Positions 34,848 to 43,190 of a stretch of DNA of 64,000 nt are shown here, one piece after another (the first letter of the stretch is position 1; each line of letters starts with the position of its first letter). The notes under the pieces were generated by a model, which made no database searches, had not been told where the DNA came from, and worked only from the letters and a program-made list of their open reading frames with translations. Location of the stretch: the NCBI GenBank assembly GCA_020636255.1, contig JACJYE010000001.1, positions 418,501 to 482,500 of the forward strand, given 5' to 3'. Origin of the DNA: Lewinellaceae bacterium. GTDB taxonomy: Bacteria > Bacteroidota > Bacteroidia > Chitinophagales > Saprospiraceae. The position numbers were made by a program, and so were the translations under genes.

Positions 34848-35225
34848 TCAGGAATCGAGCCTGAAATGCGGGTTGTAGATCATGCCGAACAAATTGCCCC
34901 AGGGGTCCCGGACGGATGCCACAACGATTCCGCTCCCCACATCCGTAGGGCTCTCATGGTGTGTAGCGCCCTGTGCTAAAAAGCTATCGTAGGCTTCAGC
35001 CACATTTTCTACGCCCCAATAGGTGACGACACTCACACCTTTCTCTTCGACAGGGCCTTCCTGCGGTTGCAGGCCGAGCTCGTAACCGCCTACATTAAAG
35101 CCCACGTAAAAAGGTTCGTCGAAATAGGGCCTGATGCCCAGGATGCCGGAATACCATTCCTTGGCGGCATCGATATCCGCCACCCTGTATATTGCGGTCC
35201 GTAGGCCGAGAAAGGATGTTGCCAT
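34848..35225 (-). CDS. VOC family protein, second of a pair
   Basis: 125 aa single VOC domain: LRTAIYRVADIDAAKEWYSGILGIRPYFDEPFYVGFNVGGYELGL, then VTYWGVENVAEAYDSFLAQGA and VVASVRDPWGNLFGMIYNPHF. It is only distantly similar to the neighbouring VOC protein, so the pair is not a recent duplication. The segment DPWGNLFGMIYNP carries the place of the last metal ligand, occupied here by a different residue pattern than in glyoxalase I. Substrate unknown. It is probably in one transcript with the downstream VOC gene. Confidence 0.84.
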   Translation of the reverse strand: MATSFLGLRTAIYRVADIDAAKEWYSGILGIRPYFDEPFYVGFNVGGYELGLQPQEGPVEEKGVSVVTYWGVENVAEAYDSFLAQGATHHESPTDVGSGIVVASVRDPWGNLFGMIYNPHFRLDS

Positions 35226-35307
35226 GGTTTTATCAAGTAACGATCAAGTGGAGAACTTATGTTTTGAACACAACTAAGATACAAAAAGGCAGGATAACGA
35301 TGCTGTT

Positions 35308-37068
35308 TTACTCTTTTATGAATTTTAACGTAGCAAAACTGCCGCCACACGCTACCTTCACCACATACATCCCAGGCTGATATGGCCCCAGGTCGAGTCC
35401 GTACCGCTGCTGCCCGCCGGGCAGGCGTTCTTCGCGGCAGAACAACCGCCGGCCATCCATGCTGTAAAGGCTGATGCAGGCTGGCCCGGCGGGTAACCCC
35501 TCCCATTCCAGGGCCGCCATGCCCTGCCCGGGGTTGGGATAAAGGCGCAACTTTCCCTCCGGCATTAAGCGCTCGACTGCGGATGAAGTCATGGATTCGG
35601 TAATGTGGAACAGGGTATCGGTAGGGAGCATCAGCAACGTATCCCGCAACCCGCTCGGCCATTCGACGAGCAGGCTGTCGGCATGTACGGCATCGCCCAT
35701 GCCAAAGTGGGCAGTAAGGCTGCTCTGGCAGTTGTATCCGTCCTGAGCGGAGATCTCCCGCACCTGCCAAACCGCCACTCCGTTGATCATAGCCTTTACC
35801 CGGACCTTCGCCCCTATCCCCGAACGGTTGGAGGCCACGCCGCTCAGCCGCACTTTCAGCCAGTGGTGACCGTTGCCCTGGTTATGGTACAAGCTGCTGG
35901 GTATCTGGCTCTGCCCCGTCCCTTTGCAGTTGGCCACCACCAGGTCGAGGAAACCGTCGTTGTCGATATCGCCCCAGGCACAGCCGTAAGAGCATTGGGT
36001 GTGCAGTCCCGGAATGCTGGCCTCGTCACGCTCGAAGGTGCCGTCACCGTTGTTGAGGTATAAAAAATTGTCTACGCCGGATACGGGGCCGAACCCGTTC
36101 GCGACGAAGAGGTCGAGGTCGCCGTCATTGTCGATATCGCCGAAAATGCTGCCGAACGAATACCCGCCGTCCGTTACAACAGGGCCATCTGTTACCGCGG
36201 AGAAGCTTCCGTCGCCATTGTTGAAGTAAAGCTGATTGTTCTGGTTGGCATAGTTGGCCACGAAAAGGTCGAAGTCGCCGTCGTTGTCGATATCCGCCCA
36301 GCTGCTACCGGTTGAAGAACGGGCTATCGTGGTCAGGGGCGCCAGCTCTGTTCTGGTAAAGTTCTGCTCCCCATTGTTCAGGTACAGGTTATTGTACTGG
36401 TTTTCCTCGTTGGCGACAAAGAGATCGAGAGCGCCGTCGCCGTTTATATCCGTCCATTGCACAGAGCGGGAGGTATAGGCGTCCGTCACCCAGGCCCCTG
36501 TTGTCCATGGGGCCAGCAGGCCGTTGCCCTCGTTGTGGTATAACAAATTGCGCCGGTTGCCGCCGGAATTGGTGACGTAGAGGTCCAACAGGCCATCGTT
36601 GTCAAAATCGCCCCAGCTGGCGGTTTCGGAAAAGGTGCCCAGGCCGGTAAGGCCGGGATTGTCCTGGAGCGAGAACACCCCGCTTCCATCATTGTGGTAG
36701 TAATAATTGGTGTGCCCGTACCAGGTGACGACATAAGCGTCGAGGCTACCGTCGTTGTCGGCATCGGCAAAGGTAGCGCCGTCGGAAGGGCTGCCGTCCT
36801 GTACGATATCGCTGGCCGGGGCCGTGCTGAAAGTGCCGTCGCCGTTGTTCAGGAACAGGCGGTTGTTCTGCCCGCCGCTGGGGCCGTTCGAAATAAAGAT
36901 ATCGTCCCGCCCATCGCCGTTCACATCGACGAAGTTGCAGCTGCGGCTATCGCCGGCAATGGTGGCCACAGGGCCTTCTTGTATCTTGGTAAATGATACC
37001 TGGGCCTGTAACGACAGGCCGGCGAACAGGCAAAGCCCGAACATCAGTTTTATTTGCATGAGGAACAT
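35308..37068 (-). CDS. FG-GAP/VCBS repeat surface protein with T9SS sorting domain
   Basis: 586 aa secreted protein. After a signal peptide ending LSLQAQ come seven FG-GAP/VCBS repeats, each with a DxNxDGxxD-type calcium loop (DVNGDGRDD, DADNDGSLD, DFDNDGLLD, DINGDGALD, DIDNDGDFD, DIDNDGDLD, DIDNDGFLD), forming an integrin-like beta-propeller. Next is an ASPIC/UnbV domain (NRSGIGAKVRVKA, REISAQDGYNCQSSLTAHFGMG, VEWPSGLRDTL; CRTAC1-like), and the last ~80 residues are a T9SS type A sorting domain (LRLYPNPGQGMAALEW ... PGMYVVKV). It is exported by T9SS and held at the cell surface; probable role in adhesion or polymer binding. Confidence 0.92.
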   Translation of the reverse strand: MFLMQIKLMFGLCLFAGLSLQAQVSFTKIQEGPVATIAGDSRSCNFVDVNGDGRDDIFISNGPSGGQNNRLFLNNGDGTFSTAPASDIVQDGSPSDGATFADADNDGSLDAYVVTWYGHTNYYYHNDGSGVFSLQDNPGLTGLGTFSETASWGDFDNDGLLDLYVTNSGGNRRNLLYHNEGNGLLAPWTTGAWVTDAYTSRSVQWTDINGDGALDLFVANEENQYNNLYLNNGEQNFTRTELAPLTTIARSSTGSSWADIDNDGDFDLFVANYANQNNQLYFNNGDGSFSAVTDGPVVTDGGYSFGSIFGDIDNDGDLDLFVANGFGPVSGVDNFLYLNNGDGTFERDEASIPGLHTQCSYGCAWGDIDNDGFLDLVVANCKGTGQSQIPSSLYHNQGNGHHWLKVRLSGVASNRSGIGAKVRVKAMINGVAVWQVREISAQDGYNCQSSLTAHFGMGDAVHADSLLVEWPSGLRDTLLMLPTDTLFHITESMTSSAVERLMPEGKLRLYPNPGQGMAALEWEGLPAGPACISLYSMDGRRLFCREERLPGGQQRYGLDLGPYQPGMYVVKVACGGSFATLKFIKE

Positions 37069-37289
37069 TTTGGTATTTGAAAAAACAAGCGCTCAAGCCG
37101 TCTTTTCAAAGTTACGGCCCCCGGGGCAGTGCTCCCCACATTGTGTAAATAAGGCCTTTACCGGCGGCTACTCGGCGCCTAAGGCCATACAAAAGCCATT
37201 GGGCTGCATAAAGGTGTCGTCTGTGGGATGGAAACACCCGTTTGGGCCCGGGAAGTGCTCCACTGCCTTTTTTTATCGAAATTAGTGCG

Positions 37290-38378
37290 ATGTATCGGCG
37301 CATTGGCTTACATATTGCCTTCTGGCTGGCCTACTGGCTCCTGACCGGTTATATCGAATCGGTGCTGGCGGGCAGCTCGTTTTCCGACTGGACGTTATTC
37401 GCGAAACTGCGGCTGGGTTATACCGTAGAGCTTTTTACGCTGCCGCTCAAGATGGCCGCGGTATACTGGTTCCTCTATCGCCTTCTGCCTGGCCATGTGG
37501 CGGGCCGGGCAGCCGGATCGGTTATAGTGGAAGGAACGGCAGTGATCCTGGCCGCCGTAATGCTGTACCGGCTGCTGGTCCAGCACGTCATTTTTCCCTA
37601 TTTATACCACATGCCCTATGAAAGCGGCAGCCTGGCCTATCAGGCCTCTCGCTTTTTATGGTCTTTTCTGGATATCGTGTACGTAATGGGCATCGCAGTG
37701 GCCATACGCATGGCGCGATTGCGCATACAGGCGCTGAAACGGGAAAAGCAACTGGTAGAAGAAAAGCTGCAGTCGGAACTGCGTTTTTTGCGTGCCCAGG
37801 CCAATCCGCATTTTCTGTTCAACACCTTGAACAACATCTACGGCATGGCGCGAAAGCAATCGCCTCAGACGGCGGAAGCCGTCCTGAAACTGTCAAAATT
37901 GCTGCGTTATATGCTGTACGAATGCACAGCCGACACCGTTCCGCTAAGCAAGGAAGTGGAGGTGGCTGAAAATTTTATCGAGCTGGAAAAGCTGCGCTAC
38001 GGCAAGCGGCTGGTTGTTCATTTTCAAAAAGAGGCCGACTGCTTACACTACCCCATTGCCCCCCTGCTGCTGCTGCCCCTCGTCGAAAACGCTTTCAAAC
38101 ACGGCTCGGGTGAGTCGCGCTTCGACTGCCGGATCGATATTAGCCTGGCCCTGGAAGGGGGCCTGCTGTCGTTCCGGGTAAGCAACACCTGTGACGAACC
38201 GGCCCGTGAAACCACCGCCGGCATCGGCCTGCAAAACCTGAGGCGCCAGCTGGAGTTGCTCTACCCGGGCTCGCATCGACTTGAGGCCGGGTTTGAGGCC
38301 GGCCTGTTCGTCGCCGTACTGCAGCTCGGAAGCCCGAAAACGAAGGGGGCAAGCAATACAAATGCCTCACTTACCTAA
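37290..38378 (+). CDS. LytS-type sensor histidine kinase
   Basis: 362 aa from the ATG at 37290; upstream in-frame sequence lacks family similarity. Four to five membrane helices occupy residues 1-150. A short coiled segment (ALKREKQLVEEKLQSELRFLRAQ) leads into the His_kinase domain with the phospho-acceptor in NPHFLFNTLNNIYG and the ATPase with PLLLLPLVENAFKHG and TTAGIGLQNLRRQLELLYPG. No periplasmic sensor domain is present, so sensing is through the membrane part. The kinase stop overlaps the LytTR regulator start, forming a two-component pair. Confidence 0.93.
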   Translation: MYRRIGLHIAFWLAYWLLTGYIESVLAGSSFSDWTLFAKLRLGYTVELFTLPLKMAAVYWFLYRLLPGHVAGRAAGSVIVEGTAVILAAVMLYRLLVQHVIFPYLYHMPYESGSLAYQASRFLWSFLDIVYVMGIAVAIRMARLRIQALKREKQLVEEKLQSELRFLRAQANPHFLFNTLNNIYGMARKQSPQTAEAVLKLSKLLRYMLYECTADTVPLSKEVEVAENFIELEKLRYGKRLVVHFQKEADCLHYPIAPLLLLPLVENAFKHGSGESRFDCRIDISLALEGGLLSFRVSNTCDEPARETTAGIGLQNLRRQLELLYPGSHRLEAGFEAGLFVAVLQLGSPKTKGASNTNASLT

Positions 38379-39106
38379 TGGCCGTTCACAAAATTCACGC
38401 CCTTATGCCGCCCATCAAATGCCTCATCGTAGAAGACGAACCCATCGCTGCCGAGATACTGGAGGATTATATCCGGCAAGTGCCATTCCTCGAGCTGGTG
38501 GGGGTGTGTACGGACGCCATCTATGCCATGCAGGCCATGCAGCAACATCCCGTCGGCCTGCTTTTTCTCGACATCCACCTGCCGCGCCTGAAGGGGCTGG
38601 ACTTTCTCCGTACCCTCGCCAACCCGCCGGCGGTTATCATCACTACTGCTTACCATCAGTACGCGCTGGAAGGATACGGCCTGAATGTCGTCGACTACCT
38701 GCTAAAACCTATCGAATTCAGCCGCTTCCTGCAGGCGGCCAACAAAGTGGCACTGCAGCACCCCGGGCCGGTAGGGCAGGGCGCCGTACAACAGCGCCCC
38801 TACCGCTTTTTTAATACCAACAAACGGCAGGTAAAGGTTTTCCTGGATGAGATCCTCTATGTGGAAAGCCTGAAGGAATACGCCAGGATCGCTACCCCCG
38901 GCAAGGAAGTGGTGGTGAAATACCAGATCGGGGCGCTGGAAGGGCTTCTCAAGGAGGCGGGGCTGATGCGCATTCACCGGTCATATCTCGCGGCACTGCA
39001 CAAGATCGAAGCCTATACCGCTACCGAAGTAGAAATTGGCGGCCGGAAACTTCCGGTGGGCAGAAGTTACCGCGAACTGGTAGGCAGGGCTTTGGAGGCG
39101 TTGTAA
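38378..39106 (+). CDS. LytTR-family response regulator
   Basis: 242 aa, start overlapping the kinase stop by one base (TAATG). The receiver domain (CLIVEDEPIAAEILEDYI, phospho-acceptor Asp in LLFLDIHLPRLKG, Thr/Lys positions in ITTAYHQYALEGY and YLLKPI) is followed by a LytTR DNA-binding domain (FFNTNKRQVKVFLDEILYVESLKEY ... MRIHRSYLAALHKIEAY). LytTR proteins bind paired direct repeats as dimers. A second possible start, ATG at 38405, matches the receiver domain more closely. Targets unknown; the neighbouring desaturase gene is convergent, not divergent. Confidence 0.94.
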   Translation: MAVHKIHALMPPIKCLIVEDEPIAAEILEDYIRQVPFLELVGVCTDAIYAMQAMQQHPVGLLFLDIHLPRLKGLDFLRTLANPPAVIITTAYHQYALEGYGLNVVDYLLKPIEFSRFLQAANKVALQHPGPVGQGAVQQRPYRFFNTNKRQVKVFLDEILYVESLKEYARIATPGKEVVVKYQIGALEGLLKEAGLMRIHRSYLAALHKIEAYTATEVEIGGRKLPVGRSYRELVGRALEAL

Positions 39107-39107
39107 A

Positions 39108-39128
39108 AAAGCCCTGGGCTAGGGCTTT
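39108..39128. terminator. Bidirectional hairpin between regulator and desaturase genes
   Basis: AAAGCCCT (39108-39115) pairs perfectly with AGGGCTTT (39121-39128) around a 5-base loop. An A-run precedes it. It overlaps the stop codon of the minus-strand desaturase gene and lies 2 bp after the regulator stop. Confidence 0.5.
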
Positions 39129-40213
39129 GCGAGTTCCCGAAGCATCCGCCAATGGCTCCTGATCGCAGCACCCCAGCTCTTTTCAGTGTGGTATGGCAAA
39201 TGGAATTCCGCTGCCGTCTGCCGGACGATACCGGAAAGCGCTCTGTAATGCACATGGCACACTTTGGGAAAGAGATGGTGCTCGATCTGGAAGTTCAGGC
39301 CACCCACAAACCAGGATAACAGCCTGTTGTCCTGGCCGAAATCAGAAGTCGTCAGCAATTGATGGACCGCCCAGTTGTTCTCCATCCTGCCTTCGGTGTT
39401 CGGTAAGGGGAATTCGTTTTCCAGCAAGACATGGGCAGGCTGGAAAACCAGGCTTAGTATCTGGCCGGCCACAAAATGCATGCACAGGAAACAAAGCAGG
39501 ATGAACCATGGGGAAAACGGCAGTATGAGTATGGGCAACACCAGGATGTAAGCATAATAGAGGGCTTTCGTAATGACCACCTCCAGTAACAAATTGCGAA
39601 AGCCATGTTTCCCAGGCAAGAGCCCTCTGTCCCGGAACTCGAACAACTGGGCAAATTCTTTCGTCGTAACCCAGGATAAAGTCATCAACCCATAGAGCAA
39701 CCACGCATAGTAGTGTTGATACCGGTGCAATTTCATCCGGCCGGCATGCGGAGAAAAACGGAGGATCTTTACCCGGCTGATATCATCGTCCACACCCTGG
39801 ATATTGGTATAGGTATGATGCAACACATTGTGCTGTATTTTCCAGTACGCGGCGCAGCCTCCTACCACGTTCAGCAGATAGCCCAGCAGCCTGTTCACAG
39901 CCTTATGGCTGGAATAAGCGCCATGATTGGCATCATGCATGACCGACAGCCCAATGCCGGATATGCCGACGCCCATCAACAGCCAAAGCGAGAAAAAAAA
40001 TATTTTACTGTCTGCAACCGTAAGGCTCAGGATAAAAGGCACCAGGTAAAGGCAGGCCATAAAAACCGTTTTCACGACCATTTGGGCATTGGCATGGCGG
40101 GAGATCCTGTTATCTTCGAAATAGGCCGTGGCGCGGCTTCTCAGGGTATGGTAGAAATCGCCACTAGCTCCTTTGGGGAACCGGACGGTGGAGGCAAATG
40201 GTGTCGTCGTCAT
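39119..40213 (-). CDS. Membrane fatty acid desaturase (front-end type His boxes)
   Basis: 364 aa with four to six membrane segments and the three histidine boxes of di-iron acyl desaturases: HDANHGAYSSH, HNVLHHTYTN, and QIEHHLFPKVCHVHY. The Gln in the third box (QxxHH) is typical of front-end desaturases that insert a double bond between an existing one and the carboxyl end, and of linoleoyl-CoA-type bacterial enzymes. No cytochrome b5 domain is fused, so an external ferredoxin or cytochrome must deliver electrons. Regiospecificity cannot be told. Confidence 0.9.
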   Translation of the reverse strand: MTTTPFASTVRFPKGASGDFYHTLRSRATAYFEDNRISRHANAQMVVKTVFMACLYLVPFILSLTVADSKIFFFSLWLLMGVGISGIGLSVMHDANHGAYSSHKAVNRLLGYLLNVVGGCAAYWKIQHNVLHHTYTNIQGVDDDISRVKILRFSPHAGRMKLHRYQHYYAWLLYGLMTLSWVTTKEFAQLFEFRDRGLLPGKHGFRNLLLEVVITKALYYAYILVLPILILPFSPWFILLCFLCMHFVAGQILSLVFQPAHVLLENEFPLPNTEGRMENNWAVHQLLTTSDFGQDNRLLSWFVGGLNFQIEHHLFPKVCHVHYRALSGIVRQTAAEFHLPYHTEKSWGAAIRSHWRMLRELAKP

Positions 40214-40336
40214 GTAGATAAATTGCGCTATTCCAGATGCGGCTTAGCGGGTTGATGATGATATCAGGCAAAATAAAAATGGAAGATAAGGATTGCCGTT
40301 CAAATTTTTGTACGTAGGCGCCGCTCTTTTCCTTTG

Positions 40337-40894
40337 TCATCGTTTTTCACTCACCAGCACAAAGGCCGGAGGCACGTTCAGCGGAACGAAGTTGATATCG
40401 ACATTGCCGAAAACGGATTCGTACAGCTTTTTGGCCAGCAGCGAATAGTGAACCTGGATGTACCGTCCGCTGACCCGCAGGTTGTTGTAGCAGGCCCGCA
40501 CGATATTATACCCCATTTCTTTGGGCAGCGCGACAAAAGGGATGGCGGAGATCACGTAATCTGCTTTCTCTGCGCCGATCCGGGCCATATATTCGGCCAG
40601 CTTCTCAGCACTGTCTTCCACGACTATCAGCCTTGGGTCCTGGATATCCCGGAGGCTTTCGCAAAACCTGGGGTTAACTTCGAAGGCCAGCAGCCTGGCG
40701 TCGGGGTGCATGTGCTGAAGGATGTGTTTGGTGATCACACCATCGCCGGCCCCCAGTTCGATGATTACCCGGGCCTGCGGGAAATCTACGTGTTTAATAG
40801 CGCCTTCGCACAGGCGCCTGGAACTGCGCGTAACAGTCCCTACCGTCTTGAGGTTCCTCAAGCCTTCCCGCAGGAATTCAATACTATCTTTCAT
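40337..40894 (-). CDS. PmtA-like SAM-dependent methyltransferase (phospholipid N-methyltransferase group)
   Basis: 185 aa. The opening region FLREGLRNLKTVGTVTRSSRRLCEGAIKHVDF is characteristic of the rhizobial PmtA / COG3963 group (VGTVTPSSRxLA pattern). SAM motif I is IIELGAGDGVITKHIL, followed by LLAFEVNPRFCESL and ADYVISAIPFVALP (motif IV region). These enzymes methylate phosphatidylethanolamine or act on related lipids at the inner membrane; related family members are rRNA adenine methylases, a less likely alternative because the NPPY-type motif is missing. It lies upstream of the desaturase on the same strand, making a lipid-modification pair plausible. Confidence 0.75.
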   Translation of the reverse strand: MKDSIEFLREGLRNLKTVGTVTRSSRRLCEGAIKHVDFPQARVIIELGAGDGVITKHILQHMHPDARLLAFEVNPRFCESLRDIQDPRLIVVEDSAEKLAEYMARIGAEKADYVISAIPFVALPKEMGYNIVRACYNNLRVSGRYIQVHYSLLAKKLYESVFGNVDINFVPLNVPPAFVLVSEKR

Positions 40895-40956
40895 AATGTA
40901 ATTTTAAAGCCTCATGCCCAAAAGAAGCGTTTACGCTTAAATGTACGGGCTTTTCC

Positions 40957-43095
40957 TCAGTTGGTGAAATTCTGTAGGTCCGGGAACTGAAGAATGTATT
41001 TCCGGGCTATGGCCCGGTCGGCACGAATACCGTAAATATATGAAGCGACGAAGGCGCTCTTCTGCCCTGCCCCGATCAGCTTCTGGCGAAAGGCTTCCGC
41101 TTCGGCAAAGGTAGAAAAGGCGCCCAGTGTATACCGGTAGTAGGCCAGGTTAGGGCTTTTTTCAACCATAGCGTCCGGGTATTGCTCGATCAAAGAGCCC
41201 TTATACGGGCCCGACAGCGAGAAAACCTGAACCTTGTACAGGAGGTTTCGGTGCGAATTGTGGCCGGGCACAGCCGGCGCAAGGCCGCTTTCCAGGCTCG
41301 GCAACAGGGTCTCCGCGGGGAACTCCTGCGGCTTCAGGAAAGAAAATTCCAGGCCATAATGGCCTTTTTTCAGGCTGGCATCGCCTGCATCGACGCTACG
41401 CATAAAGATGGCATTGCCGTCTACCCCTTGCTGCATCAGATAATCCGCCGCCAGCTCCGCCTTTTTGACCCCGCTGAACAGGCGCTTCGACAGCGATTGT
41501 GGTTCTGTGCAGAACGCTGTGATGGCCAGCTGCAAACCAGGGAAAGCTTTTAAGTCCTCCGCAATCTGCTTGAGCTGTAGCTCGTCATCCGGCGATAAGC
41601 CCTCTTCTTCCTGGCCGAAATACAGAGGGGCAAACCTGTTGGCCGCGGCTACCGGGGCCTCTTCCGGGCCCTCAGCCCCAGATGGCGCCAAAGGCTCGGA
41701 GGCCAGGTCTTTCTGAGATTGGGAAATGCTTTCTTCAACCTCGATCTTGGGCCCGATGGACGAAGAGAACTGGTATGTGGCCGGCAGCTCCATCTCCGGC
41801 AGGAAGTTCTGGAAATAGGCCAGATAGAGGTCGCGAAGGCCATAACCATCTTTGCGGGAAGAGGAAAAATAGGCGGTAAAGCCATCTTTCCCGATCCGGA
41901 AATAAGCATCGTCGCCAGCGGAATTGACCGGCAGGCCGAGGTTTTCTGGCTCCGTCCACCGCTTGGCGGAGGCGTTGTAAACGGTTTTTAGCACGTCGAG
42001 GCCGCCGAGGCTGCGATAAGGGTGGTTGGAACTGAAATACAGTGTTCGCCCATCGCGCGCCAGAAAAGGGGTGGTCTCGTCATACGGCGTATTGACTACC
42101 GGGCCGAGGTTCTTGGGCGCCGTCCATTTTCCATCGGAATAGGTGGCGTAATACAGGTCGAGGCCACCGTAGCCTCCGGGGCGGCGGCTGGAAAAATACA
42201 ACAGGGTGTCGTTGGCAAAATAAGGCGTGCCGTCGCCTATCCTCGGGCTTATCGGCCCTATGAACGGGTCAGTGCTCAACGAGCGCTGTTCCATCTTCCG
42301 GAAGGTGTCGACGTATATCTGCCCTGTTTCAGGCGCATTGCCCTTGAAATAATACAAGGCCGAGCCATCGCTGTTGAAGTCCAGCAGCACCTCGTGCTGA
42401 GGGCTGTTCAGCAGGTAGTGCATCGCCTTTACCTGCCCCCAGTTGCTGCCGCCCTGCGCTTCGCAGGAGAACATATCACTGGCGTAATGGCCCAGCCGGC
42501 TGTCGGGCAGCCCGTTGTTGTTGCGGCTGCCGCCGATATTGCCCTTGCGGATCGAGGAGAAATAGAGCTTATTGCTGAAATTTGGGCTTACAATGGGAGC
42601 GAACTCATCGTTTTCCGTATTCACCGCCGGGCCCATGTTCTCCACTGCTACTTCCGTCTGCCGGTATTGCCATTCCATGCCGTTGGCGCAGCGGCGGATA
42701 TCGTCCCATATCATCTGCCGGTTGGGGTGGCTGGGGCGGGCATGCCGCAGGTATTCCTTGTAATAATCGGCTGCTTTGCCAAACTGGTGCATGGCGTGGT
42801 ATATCTTGCCAAGGTACAGCCAGCACTCGGGATAGGGCGCCTTATCCTGCCGGGCCAGGCCCTGCAAGATGTTTTCTGCTTCGTTGAGGTGGTTGAGCTG
42901 GTAGTGGCAGACTGCCAGCAGGAAACGGGCTTCGGGGTCCGTTTTTACCAGCGCGGGGTCGCTGCTCAATGCGGATAGCGCTTCTGCATAGTGCTGGTGG
43001 GCGAAAAATTCTTTTGCCTCCTGCTTGCGGATGCCTTGCCCCTGGGCGGCAGCCAAAGCCACACAGGCGATCAATGTCAGAATGCTTTTTCTCAT
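40957..43095 (-). CDS. TPR-PD40 beta-propeller-OmpA-SPOR envelope protein (PorE-like)
   Basis: 712 aa from the ATG at 43095, beginning a signal peptide (MRKSILTLIACVALAAAQG). N-terminal TPR repeats (about residues 20-130) are followed by five PD40/WD40-type blades with the YFSS signature (NKLYFSSIRKG, TLLYFSSRRPGG, RTLYFSSNHPY, TAYFSSSRKDG). After these comes a degenerate OmpA-like segment (LQLAITAFCTEPQSLSKRLFSGVKKAELAADYLMQQGV) and a C-terminal SPOR-like region (LLYKVQVFSLSGPYK ... YYRYTLGAFSTFAEAEAFRQKLI). PorE of T9SS has TPR-propeller-CRD-OmpA; here the order is similar but with SPOR added. Probably peptidoglycan-anchored. Confidence 0.8.
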   Translation of the reverse strand: MRKSILTLIACVALAAAQGQGIRKQEAKEFFAHQHYAEALSALSSDPALVKTDPEARFLLAVCHYQLNHLNEAENILQGLARQDKAPYPECWLYLGKIYHAMHQFGKAADYYKEYLRHARPSHPNRQMIWDDIRRCANGMEWQYRQTEVAVENMGPAVNTENDEFAPIVSPNFSNKLYFSSIRKGNIGGSRNNNGLPDSRLGHYASDMFSCEAQGGSNWGQVKAMHYLLNSPQHEVLLDFNSDGSALYYFKGNAPETGQIYVDTFRKMEQRSLSTDPFIGPISPRIGDGTPYFANDTLLYFSSRRPGGYGGLDLYYATYSDGKWTAPKNLGPVVNTPYDETTPFLARDGRTLYFSSNHPYRSLGGLDVLKTVYNASAKRWTEPENLGLPVNSAGDDAYFRIGKDGFTAYFSSSRKDGYGLRDLYLAYFQNFLPEMELPATYQFSSSIGPKIEVEESISQSQKDLASEPLAPSGAEGPEEAPVAAANRFAPLYFGQEEEGLSPDDELQLKQIAEDLKAFPGLQLAITAFCTEPQSLSKRLFSGVKKAELAADYLMQQGVDGNAIFMRSVDAGDASLKKGHYGLEFSFLKPQEFPAETLLPSLESGLAPAVPGHNSHRNLLYKVQVFSLSGPYKGSLIEQYPDAMVEKSPNLAYYRYTLGAFSTFAEAEAFRQKLIGAGQKSAFVASYIYGIRADRAIARKYILQFPDLQNFTN

Positions 43096-43190
43096 AGCGC
43101 CCCGATTATTTATTGGAAAAAGCCGCTCTACCCGGTGCGCCGGCACGGCGCGGCTCCACAACTTCTGCAGGAATGGCCATACTGCCCCGA

